From CF-39 sp035651155 (GTDB lineage Bacteria > Chloroflexota > Limnocylindria > P2-11E), in NCBI GenBank assembly GCA_035651155.1, contig DASRGG010000001.1, positions 31,404-95,403 of the forward strand: a stretch of DNA of 64,000 nucleotides, written 5' to 3'. The translations under genes were made by a program, and so were the position numbers. This document shows positions 57,743 through 64,000 of the stretch, piece after piece (position 1 is the stretch's first letter; each line of letters opens with the position of its first letter). Below the pieces are notes generated by a model. It worked only from the letters and a program-made list of their open reading frames with translations. It was not told the DNA's origin and searched no databases.

Positions 57743-59431
57743 CTAGCGGATGCTCTCCGCGATCTCGCGCACCGTGTCGAGGGTGTCGATCTCGTCCACC
57801 GGCTTGTCGGGTCGGAGGCGGACGATCCGGGGAAAGCGCATCGCGTAGCCCGAGTCGTGCCGGTGGCTCCGCTGGATCTGATCGAACGCGACCTCGACGA
57901 CCGTGTCCGGGCGCACGATGCGCGTCCGCCCGAGGTCCTCGATCGTCGCCTCCAGGAAGTGCCGCGTCATCTCCGCGATCTCCTTGTCGGTGAGGCCCGA
58001 GTAGGCCTTGCCGACGTTCCGCAGCCGGTCGCCGTCGCGCACCGCGAACGTGTAATCCGAGAGCACGTCTTTGCGCTTGCCGTGTCCCCACTCGACCGCC
58101 GTCACCACGACGTCGAGCGTCCGCAGCGCGCGCTTCACCTTCAACCACTCCATGCCGCGGCGTCCCGGCCGGTACGGCGATCGCGGGTCCTTCACCATCA
58201 GCCCCTCGTTGCCACGCTCGCGTGAGGCGAGGAACTCGCGCTCGAGCGCCTTCACGAGCTCCTCGCCGCTCTCCCCGAGCTCGCGCCGGAGCGCGAAGCG
58301 GAGCGGCGGCGCGATCGGAAGCGCGCGCAGGATGCGCTGGCGTCCGGCGAGCGGCAGGTCGAGCAGCGCGCGCCCGTCGCGCTCGAGGATGTCGAAGATG
58401 ACGAGCGACGCCGGCAACCGCGCCGAAAGCTCGCCGGTCACGTCCTTGCGCCCGAGGCGCGTCTGGAAGCGCGTGAACGGGACTGCGCGCCCGCCATCGA
58501 ACGCGAGGATCTCGGCGTCGAGGACGAACGAGCCGGGGATCGCCTCGAGCGAGGGGAGCAGCTCCGGATAGCGACGCGTCACGCGGTCGAGCGTCCGCGA
58601 ATAGAGCTCGACGCGATCGCTCGCCTTGTGGACCTGCGCGCGGACGCCGTCGTACTTGTCCTCGACGACGTACGGGGGTGGGAAGCGCTCGCCGACCTCA
58701 CGCAGCTCGAGCACCGGTGTCGCGAGCATCATCCCGATCGGGGCGAAGTGCGTCAGGCTCGGCTCCTCGAGCGAACCGTGCTTCGCGCGGAGCGCCGCCT
58801 CGCCGATATCCCCCGTCAGCATGTTCGCGCGCGCGACCCGTTCGCGGTCGCGGCCGAAGGCGCGGGCGATGGCGTCCTCGAGAAGACCCTCGCGCAGGCC
58901 GATGCGCGTCTCACCAGCGATGATCTTCACCAGGTAGCGCGCCTCGTTCGCGTCCGCCCTCGCGAGCAGCGCGCGCAGCCGCTCGCGCTTCGCCTTCGCG
59001 CCGCGCACCGCCGCGATCTCGACGAACGCGCTCTCGACATCCACGAGCGTGAGCGGCTCGCCCTGGCGCGGCGACGCGCCGACGAGGTCGAACGCGACGT
59101 CGCCGAGGTCGGCGTGCCGCTGATAGCTCGCGCCGATGTCAGCGCCGCTCTTCCCGGACCGCTCGAGCAGCACGTCCGCGAGCGCGCTCCAGCCCACGGA
59201 GAGCACCCGTTCGTCCCTGCGCGGGAAGGGAGCCGCCGCGAACAAGCGAGCGGCGATGGCGAGATCGGCGTCCTCCAGCGTGGCGAAGTACGCCGTCAGC
59301 ACCGCGTGCTTTTGGATCTTCTTCCTGGTATCGCGCACGGCGTTGGCCGTGCGTGCCCATTCGCCCAACCGGCCGCTCACCGTCGCTCCGGCCGCGTGGG
59401 GGTACGTATGGGTCCCATCGAGCTCCATCAT
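57743..59431 (-). CDS. lig: ATP-dependent DNA ligase, archaeal/LigB type
   Basis: 562 residues. N-terminal DNA-binding domain (GEWARTANAVRDTRKKIQKHAVLTAYF), adenylation domain with the nucleophile Lys in VVEDKYDGVRAQ (motif I), then SRTLDRVTRRYPEL, LDAEILAF (motif III/IIIa), EGLMVKD (motif IV) and WLKVKR (motif V), and an OB fold. Seals nicks with ATP. This full three-domain form differs from the NAD-dependent LigA, which most bacteria use for replication, so this one is likely for repair. Start ATG 59431 or 59428; divergent from larA. Confidence 0.95.
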   Translation of the reverse strand: MMELDGTHTYPHAAGATVSGRLGEWARTANAVRDTRKKIQKHAVLTAYFATLEDADLAIAARLFAAAPFPRRDERVLSVGWSALADVLLERSGKSGADIGASYQRHADLGDVAFDLVGASPRQGEPLTLVDVESAFVEIAAVRGAKAKRERLRALLARADANEARYLVKIIAGETRIGLREGLLEDAIARAFGRDRERVARANMLTGDIGEAALRAKHGSLEEPSLTHFAPIGMMLATPVLELREVGERFPPPYVVEDKYDGVRAQVHKASDRVELYSRTLDRVTRRYPELLPSLEAIPGSFVLDAEILAFDGGRAVPFTRFQTRLGRKDVTGELSARLPASLVIFDILERDGRALLDLPLAGRQRILRALPIAPPLRFALRRELGESGEELVKALEREFLASRERGNEGLMVKDPRSPYRPGRRGMEWLKVKRALRTLDVVVTAVEWGHGKRKDVLSDYTFAVRDGDRLRNVGKAYSGLTDKEIAEMTRHFLEATIEDLGRTRIVRPDTVVEVAFDQIQRSHRHDSGYAMRFPRIVRLRPDKPVDEIDTLDTVREIAESIR

Positions 59432-59522
59432 CGTCGCGCCGGTGCTCCCTGCGGCCGTTCGGCTCCTTCGGCCGCGGCCGCCGGTCTCGCACCCGGGCGC
59501 GTGCCCGCTAGAGTCGCCCCGC

Positions 59523-59528
59523 TAGAGT
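59523..59528 (+). promoter_or_regulatory. -10 box TAGAGT of leaderless larA-like gene
   Basis: TAGAGT, 6 nt, GTG 59535. A second TAGAGTCGC copy lies directly upstream, making a tandem duplicate of the box. Confidence 0.55.
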
Positions 59529-59534
59529 CGCATC

Positions 59535-60890
59535 GTGCAGCGCGCTTCCGGCGAGGATCGTCTCTACCGCGTGCCCTACGGGCACGACGAGCTCGAGTTC
59601 ATGCTCCAGCCCTGGTTCGACATCGACGTCGTGGAGTCCGCGACCGTTCCGCCCGTCGGCGACGTCGAGGCCGAGGCGCGGGCCGCGCTGCGGCGGCCAC
59701 GCGGCTCCGCGCCGCTCGCCGAGCTCGCGCGGGACGCGGTCGCCCGCGCCGGTGCCCGTCCCGCCAGGGCCATCATCGCGGTCACCGATCTCACGCGCGC
59801 CTCCCCGGATCGCGCGCTCGTGCCCCCGCTGCTCGACGAGCTGAATCGCGGCGGCATCCCCGACACCCAGATCACCGTGATGGTCGCGGTCGGGCTCCAT
59901 CGCCCCACGACCGACGCCGAGAAGGCAGAGAAGCTCGGTGACGCGGTCACCGGTCGCGTGCAGGTCATCGATTCGGACGGTCGCGATCCTGCCAAGTGGG
60001 CCGACCTCGGGCAGATCCCGCCGTACGGCGTGCCCGGCTTCACGCAGCGGCTCGTGAAGGACGCCGACCTCGTCGTCGCCACGGGCATCGTCGAGCCGCA
60101 TCAGTACGCCGGCTGGTCGGGCGGCCGCAAGACCGTGGCGATCGGCTGTTGCGGCGAGCCGGTGATCACGGCGACGCACGGCATGCGCTTCCTCGAGGAT
60201 CCCGGCGTGCGGCTCGCCAAGATCGACGGCAATCCATTCCACGAGACGGTCACCGAGATCGCTCGGCGCGCGGGCCTGCGGTTCTGCATCAACGTGGTCA
60301 CGGACGATCGCGAGCGCGTCGTCGCCATCGAGGCGGGTTCGCCCGACGACGTGCTGCGCGCGCTCGTCGCCGTCGGGGAGAAGCTGTACACGCGCCCGAT
60401 CGCGAAGCAGTACGACATCGCGATCGCGGGCGTCGGCAAGCCAAAGGACGTGAACCTCTATCAGGCCTCGCGCGCCGCGACCTATCTGCGCTTCGCGCCC
60501 ACGCCGGTCGTGCGCGAGGGCGGCGCGATCATCGTGCCCGCCCAGCTCGACGAGGGCGCCGGCGAGGGCGCGGGGGAGCAGCGCTTCCTGGCGGCGCTCG
60601 AGCGCGCCGAGTCGCCATCGGCGGTCGTCGAGGAAGCGCGACGGCATTTCGCCGGTGGCGAGCAGCGCGCGGTGATGGTCGCGCTCACGCTGCAGCACTG
60701 CCTCGTCATCGTGGCGGCTTCCGAAGCGCCCGAGGTTGTGCGCCTCGCGAAGCTACGCGCCGCGGTCGACGTGGAGGAGGCGCTGGACATCGCGTACGAG
60801 CACATCGGCCGGCCCGCGCGCGCGTCCGTGCTGCTCGTTCCGCGCGCGCTCCACACGCTGCCGGTGGTGCGCCCGCCCGTCACCGCGTAG
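59535..60890 (+). CDS. larA: LarA-like nickel-dependent racemase
   Basis: 451 residues from GTG 59535. VTDLTRASPDRALVPPLLDEL, GLHRPTT, and EPHQYAGWSGGRKTVAIG are LarA signatures: His in GLHR, His in EPHQYAG and Lys in GGRKT, which carries the nickel-pincer cofactor in lactate racemase. The family also contains racemases/epimerases of other 2-hydroxy acids. No larB, larC or larE cofactor genes are in the window, so maturation must come from elsewhere. Confidence 0.9.
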   Translation: MQRASGEDRLYRVPYGHDELEFMLQPWFDIDVVESATVPPVGDVEAEARAALRRPRGSAPLAELARDAVARAGARPARAIIAVTDLTRASPDRALVPPLLDELNRGGIPDTQITVMVAVGLHRPTTDAEKAEKLGDAVTGRVQVIDSDGRDPAKWADLGQIPPYGVPGFTQRLVKDADLVVATGIVEPHQYAGWSGGRKTVAIGCCGEPVITATHGMRFLEDPGVRLAKIDGNPFHETVTEIARRAGLRFCINVVTDDRERVVAIEAGSPDDVLRALVAVGEKLYTRPIAKQYDIAIAGVGKPKDVNLYQASRAATYLRFAPTPVVREGGAIIVPAQLDEGAGEGAGEQRFLAALERAESPSAVVEEARRHFAGGEQRAVMVALTLQHCLVIVAASEAPEVVRLAKLRAAVDVEEALDIAYEHIGRPARASVLLVPRALHTLPVVRPPVTA

Positions 60891-60961
60891 CGCCCACGGG
60901 CGTGCCGCGCACCGCCGTCGAACGCGAGGTCGTCGCAGCGATCTCGTGGCACGCGACTCGC

Positions 60962-60967
60962 TAGAGT
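60962..60967 (+). promoter_or_regulatory. -10 box TAGAGT of the small membrane-protein gene
   Basis: TAGAGT, 6 nt (CGTCGC), GTG 60974; no SD. Confidence 0.5.
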
Positions 60968-60973
60968 CGTCGC

Positions 60974-61147
60974 GTGGGTTGTTGCCTCGTCGGTTGCCTC
61001 CGTCTCGTCTTCTTCCAGATCTGGCGGCTCATCGCCGCCGCCTTGCTCGCGATGCTGCTGGCGCGCGTCGACGACTACGTCGAGCGGCGGCATGGCGATA
61101 GGGTCGCGGGCCGCGCGTGGCGCGCGTATCGCAAACGCGGCAAGTAA
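60974..61147 (+). CDS. Tiny single-pass membrane protein
   Basis: 57 residues. CCLVGCLRLVFFQIWRLIAAALLAMLL forms one hydrophobic helix with three Cys at its start, followed by a basic tail (VERRHGDR, RAYRKRGK). Supported by the leaderless promoter geometry and a clean stop at 61145-61147. No family recognised. Confidence 0.55.
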   Translation: MGCCLVGCLRLVFFQIWRLIAAALLAMLLARVDDYVERRHGDRVAGRAWRAYRKRGK

Positions 61148-61190
61148 GGACGGCGCCGGTGGCCCCTGACCGAGCATCCGCGGGTCTGAC

Positions 61191-61196
61191 TAGACT
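61191..61196 (+). promoter_or_regulatory. -10 box TAGACT of the alcohol dehydrogenase gene
   Basis: TAGACT, 6 nt, GTG 61203; identical box to fabZ and fabF. Confidence 0.6.
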
Positions 61197-61202
61197 CATC
61201 GG

Positions 61203-62339
61203 GTGACCGCGCGCGTCGACGTCTTCCGCATCCCGACGCGCATCCTCTTCGGCCGCGGCGTCGCGCTCACCGTGGCCGAGCCCCTGCGGCAGGTCGGCGC
61301 GAAGCGCGTCCTGCTCGTGACGGACAAGGGCGTGCTCGGCGCCGGCCTGGTGGCGCCCATCGAGGAGCGCCTGCGCGACGCGAAGATCCCGTACGAGATC
61401 TACGACGAGGTGGTGCCCGATCCCGGTGTGGGTGAGGTGCAGCGGTGCTACGAGCGCGCGAAGGCCGCCGGCGCGGACGCGTTCGTCGCCGTCGGCGGCG
61501 GCTCGTCGATCGACACGGCGAAGATGGCCGCCACGCTGCTCGCGAACGGCGGCACGGTGCTCGACTACGTCGGCATCGACAAAGTGCCGAAGCCGGCCGC
61601 GCCGGTCGTCGCCATCCCGACGACCGCGGGCACGGGCGCAGAGATCACCATCAATTCGGTCATCGCCGACCCCGAGCGGCACAAGAAGCTCGTCATCATC
61701 AGCCCGAACGCGACGGCGCTGTTCGCGCTCGAGGATCCGGACATGACCCGCACGCTGCCGCCGTTCGGGACCGCGATCACCGGGATGGACACGCTGGTCC
61801 ATGCCATCGAATCCTTCGTGTGCAAGAGCTCCTATCGCACGACGGAGCTCCTCGCGCTCGAAGCGATCCGCGACGCGGGTCGCGCGCTCCCGCGCGCGGT
61901 GAAGGACGGGAGCGACGTGGAGGCGCGCGAGGCGATGCTCCGCGCGGTCGTGAACGCGAGCCTCGCCTTCTCGAATACGCGGCTCGGGAACGTGCACGCG
62001 ATGGCGCTGCCGCTCGGCGGCTGGTGCCACGTCGCGCACGGCACCGCCGTCGCGATCCTCTTGCCGCACGTCATGGAGTTCAACCGGAGCGCGGCCGAGG
62101 ACCGCTTCGCCATCGTCGGCGAGGCGCTCGGCGTCGCGAAGGACGCCAAGGCCGCGGTGAAGCGGGTCTTCGAGATGAACGCGGAGATCGGCATCCCGCC
62201 GGGTCTCGCGAAGGTCGGCGTGACCGAGGACGCCATCCCGAACATGACGCAGGACGCGATGCTCTCGGGCAACATCCTGGTGAACCCGCGCACGACGACC
62301 GCTGCGGATATCGAAGCGCTCTATCGCGCCGCGCTCTAG
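61203..62339 (+). CDS. Iron-containing (group III) alcohol dehydrogenase
   Basis: 378 residues from GTG 61203. NAD(P) site GGGSSIDTAK, PTTAGTGAE, and Fe ligands in the TGMDTLVHAIE, GNVHAMA and CHVAHGTA regions (Asp and three His). FRIPTRILFGRGV at the start is typical. Members reduce aldehydes or oxidise short alcohols, 1,3-propanediol or lactaldehyde; the substrate is not predictable. Neighbour of the larA-like gene, which may suggest 2-hydroxy-acid or diol metabolism. Confidence 0.93.
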   Translation: MTARVDVFRIPTRILFGRGVALTVAEPLRQVGAKRVLLVTDKGVLGAGLVAPIEERLRDAKIPYEIYDEVVPDPGVGEVQRCYERAKAAGADAFVAVGGGSSIDTAKMAATLLANGGTVLDYVGIDKVPKPAAPVVAIPTTAGTGAEITINSVIADPERHKKLVIISPNATALFALEDPDMTRTLPPFGTAITGMDTLVHAIESFVCKSSYRTTELLALEAIRDAGRALPRAVKDGSDVEAREAMLRAVVNASLAFSNTRLGNVHAMALPLGGWCHVAHGTAVAILLPHVMEFNRSAAEDRFAIVGEALGVAKDAKAAVKRVFEMNAEIGIPPGLAKVGVTEDAIPNMTQDAMLSGNILVNPRTTTAADIEALYRAAL

Positions 62340-62350
62340 ACGGATGGCGC

Positions 62351-62370
62351 GGTCCGCGTACGAGCGGACC
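62351..62370 (+). terminator. Hairpin downstream of the alcohol dehydrogenase
   Basis: GGTCCGC-GTACGA-GCGGACC, a 7-bp perfect stem 11 nt after the stop, without a U-tract. The 200-bp gap 62340-62539 has no gene; a TAGCCT box at 62525-62530 lies 9 nt before the next start. Confidence 0.45.
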
Positions 62371-62539
62371 GGACCCCGGCGCAGGGCACGGCGCACGGAC
62401 CCGCAGATACGACCGCTTCCGAGAGCGGAGCACGACCGCGAGCTCGCCGCGGTTTGCGGCGCGTTCCGTACTCGCGATGCGTCGTAGCGGCAGTCGGCAT
62501 CAGGCGAGCCTACGGGAAAACCCATAGCCTTCAATCTCG

Positions 62540-63445
62540 ATGCCGGTCGCGATCTTCGATATGGACGGCGTGCTCTACCGCGGGAGCATCCTCATGCCCT
62601 ACGCACGCGAGACGCTCGACCGTCTGCGGCGCGCGGGCTGGCAGGTCTTCTTCGCGACGAACAACTCCACGGCGACGCGCGCCGAGTACGTCCACCGCCT
62701 CGCGTCGCTCGGCCTCGGCGGCGATCTCGAGCACGTCGTCACGAGCGCGTACGCCACCGCACACTATCTGGAGCGCCTCGAGCCGATGCCGAAGGACGTG
62801 CTGGTCATCGGCGCGAACGGCCTGCGCGCGGAGATCCGCGCGGCCGGCATCAAGGTGCGCGGCCCCGAATCGCTTCCGGGCATCTCCCCGCCGGCCGAGG
62901 CGGCCGCCGACGGCGTCGACCCGGGCGCGATGCGGCGCTACCTCACGAGCATGGCGCTGCCGGCGCCCGCGGACACGGTCGTCGTCGGGCTCGACCTCCA
63001 CCTCACGTACGCGAAGCTGGCCGAGGCGCAGCGCGCGATCCTCGCGGGCGCGCGCTTCATCTGCAGCAATCGCGACCGGGCCTATCCGGTCGAGGGCCGG
63101 CTGCTGCCCGGCGCGGGCAGCATCGTCGCGGCGATCGAGGTCGCCACGGGTCAGCGCGCGCTGTGCATCGGAAAGCCGGAGCCGTTCCTCTTCGAGGAAG
63201 TACTGCGCCGAGCGGCGCTCGGCGATGGATCAGGCCGCGCGGGTGGGGGTCCCGCCGTCGTCATCGGCGACTCCACCGACTACGACATGGTCGCCGCGCA
63301 CAAGGTCGGTGCGACCGGCGTGCTGATCCTCACGGGCCTCACGGAGGAGGCCGCGCTGCATGCCGCGAAGGGCGAGTCGGCGCCGGATCGTGTTGTCCGC
63401 TCGCTCGAGGAGCTGTTCGCTCTGCCGGAGCTCGCGGGGGTCTAG
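62540..63445 (+). CDS. HAD-IIA (NagD-type) phosphatase
   Basis: 301 residues. Motif I FDMDGVLYRG (nucleophile Asp 7 and Asp 9), motif II FATNNSTATRAEY (C2 cap follows: GLDLHLTYAKLAEAQRAI), motif III Lys in GKPEP, motif IV IGDSTDYDMVAAHKVG. NagD-type enzymes dephosphorylate nucleotides or small phospho-metabolites such as p-nitrophenyl phosphate in vitro or phosphoglycolate. The ATG 62540 has no SD. Confidence 0.93.
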   Translation: MPVAIFDMDGVLYRGSILMPYARETLDRLRRAGWQVFFATNNSTATRAEYVHRLASLGLGGDLEHVVTSAYATAHYLERLEPMPKDVLVIGANGLRAEIRAAGIKVRGPESLPGISPPAEAAADGVDPGAMRRYLTSMALPAPADTVVVGLDLHLTYAKLAEAQRAILAGARFICSNRDRAYPVEGRLLPGAGSIVAAIEVATGQRALCIGKPEPFLFEEVLRRAALGDGSGRAGGGPAVVIGDSTDYDMVAAHKVGATGVLILTGLTEEAALHAAKGESAPDRVVRSLEELFALPELAGV

Positions 63446-63455
63446 CGCGGCCACC

Positions 63456-63659
63456 CTATTCCCACGTGACGCCGAGGCGTCCGATGGGACGTGGCTTGAA
63501 GAGACCGCCGCTCCGATCGACGAAGCCCTGGTCGAACAGCGTGGGCCCGCCGCTGCGCTCGGCCGTGCTCGCGAGCGCGTCCGCGGCGCTCGCGACGAGC
63601 GAGAGCGCGATCAGCGCCGCGAAGACGACGCCGAACAGCGGGCGGAGGGTCGCGGTCAT
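63456..63659 (-). CDS. Tiny secreted protein ending in VTWE
   Basis: 67 residues from ATG 63659, overlapping the stop of the upstream gene (ATGA). Signal peptide PLFGVVFAALIALSLVASAADALA, then about 37 exported residues (SGGPTLFDQGFVDRSGG ... IGRLGVTWE). The C-terminal G-V-T-W-E echoes the GITWE units of the upstream gene. No homologue recognised. Confidence 0.55.
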   Translation of the reverse strand: MTATLRPLFGVVFAALIALSLVASAADALASTAERSGGPTLFDQGFVDRSGGLFKPRPIGRLGVTWE

Positions 63660-63838
63660 TCCCAGGTGATCCCGGAGCGCGTGAGGCCCGCGCCTACCCG
63701 GGTGATGCCCGCTCGTTCCCAGGTGATCCCCGCCGGTGCGGCCGTCGTCGGGCCGCGCTTGCCCTGGTCGGCACTCGCCTGACCCGCGCCGCCGACGAGC
63801 GACAGCGCGAGGATCGCGACGAAAAGGATCTTCTTCAT
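63656..63838 (-). CDS. Tiny secreted protein with repeated GITW/GxTR units
   Basis: 60 residues from ATG 63838, overlapping the stop of the HD-GYP-like gene (ATGA). Clean signal peptide MKKILFVAILALSLVGGAGQASA, then AGITWERAGITRVGAGLTRS and a final GITWE: four copies of a G-(I/L)-T-(W/R) unit about 6 residues apart. The mature peptide would be about 37 residues. Operon with the VTWE protein. Role unknown; possible exported signal peptide or structural microprotein. Confidence 0.6.
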   Translation of the reverse strand: MKKILFVAILALSLVGGAGQASADQGKRGPTTAAPAGITWERAGITRVGAGLTRSGITWE

Positions 63839-64000
63839 GTCTGCTGTGCCCTCACCTTCACCGCTTCCAGCGCCTGCTGGAACACCTGCTGGGTCTCTTC
63901 GAAGCCGTGCGGCGCCCCGCGGCGCTCGCCGACGACGGTCGCGATGAACGCCTCGACCACCACGGGGTTGAACTGGGTGCCGGCGTTGGCGCGCAGCTCG
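63835..64000 (-). CDS. C-terminal end of an HD-GYP-like protein, partial
   Basis: Only the last 54 residues are in the window; the 5' part lies beyond 64000. ELRANAGTQFNPVVVEAFIATVVGERRG matches the conserved C-terminal helix of HD-GYP domains (LR..AGTQFDP.VV.AF), c-di-GMP phosphodiesterases. The HD and GYP residues themselves are not visible. The stop overlaps the first small secreted gene (ATGA). Confidence 0.6.
   Translation of the reverse strand, partial: ELRANAGTQFNPVVVEAFIATVVGERRGAPHGFEETQQVFQQALEAVKVRAQQT

Noticed and set aside
59505..59534. Tandem TAGAGTCGC copies as a CRISPR-like or iteron repeat
   Set aside because: Only two copies; explained as a duplicated -10 region.
1..64000. 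CRISPR arrays, insertion sequences, rRNA operons and additional tRNAs
   Set aside because: No regularly spaced repeats, transposase genes, rRNA-like stretches or further tRNA T-loop/acceptor combinations were seen by eye; a covariance and IS search would be needed to exclude short or degenerate cases.

Overview
The window reads as the chromosome of a GC-rich bacterium. The gene set is compatible with Chloroflexota (Limnocylindria/Ellin6529-like lineages) or a neighbouring GC-rich Gram-positive-type phylum: a scattered fabD/accC/fabZ/fabF/accB set, an archaeal-type ATP-dependent DNA ligase, an imuA-imuB-dnaE2 mutasome with a GAACN4GTTC SOS box, and many genes that look leaderless (a TANNNT -10 box exactly 6 nt before the start codon). 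This lineage call is an inference from gene content, not from a marker phylogeny. A tRNA-Sec gene shows that the organism decodes or once decoded selenocysteine.

Layout. 1-9.0 kb: fatty-acid and acetyl-CoA carboxylase genes (fabD end, accC, fabZ, fabF, accB), interleaved with a wHTH-nucleotidyltransferase/HEPN pair (HEPN frameshifted), an arginase, and a cysteinyl-tRNA synthetase fused to a GT2-type glycosyltransferase domain. 9.0-22.4 kb: an Nramp-like transporter with its PRC/MgtE_N/CBS partner, a TPR protein, a SPOR/propeller lipoprotein, a large methylase-like protein, thioredoxin, a YHS protein, a lipoprotein serpin, a DJ-1/PfpI protein, a PP-loop ligase, a divergent Cys-rich/BtuF-like pair and an aldo/keto reductase.

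22.5-40.0 kb: a 17.5-kb genomic island in the tRNA-Sec gene. A 22-bp identical core (anticodon arm into variable arm) lies at both ends. The left copy is a chimeric tRNA-Sec whose acceptor cannot pair; the right copy is an intact tRNA-Sec whose 5' half and promoter come from the island. Repeats resembling integrase arm sites sit inside both ends. Cargo: two unknown coupled genes, integrase (frameshifted) and excisionase, an integrase fossil, a membrane-anchored Mrr-type nuclease, a Zn-ribbon/DUF488/unknown operon, a type III-like Mod-Res system, a second PD-(D/E)XK-like protein, a LuxR-type HTH protein, an APH-like kinase and several remnants. It is a defence-rich island.

40-64 kb: MFS permease, two blue-copper-type exported proteins, an OmpR-type two-component system with a Cache/HAMP/PAS kinase, then the SOS-regulated imuA-imuB-DUF6504-dnaE2 cassette, a GAF-GGDEF diguanylate cyclase with a MshEN-like tail, a solute-binding lipoprotein, a second OmpR-type pair plus a NarL-type GAF kinase, DNA ligase, a LarA-like racemase, a tiny membrane protein, an iron-type alcohol dehydrogenase, a NagD-type HAD phosphatase, two tiny secreted proteins ending in TWE, and the end of an HD-GYP-like gene.

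Throughout, long open frames on the opposite strand are GC-rich shadows and are not listed. Several genes begin at non-ATG/GTG/TTG codons (accC at CTG, cysS probably at ACG), inferred from family N-termini and signal spacing.
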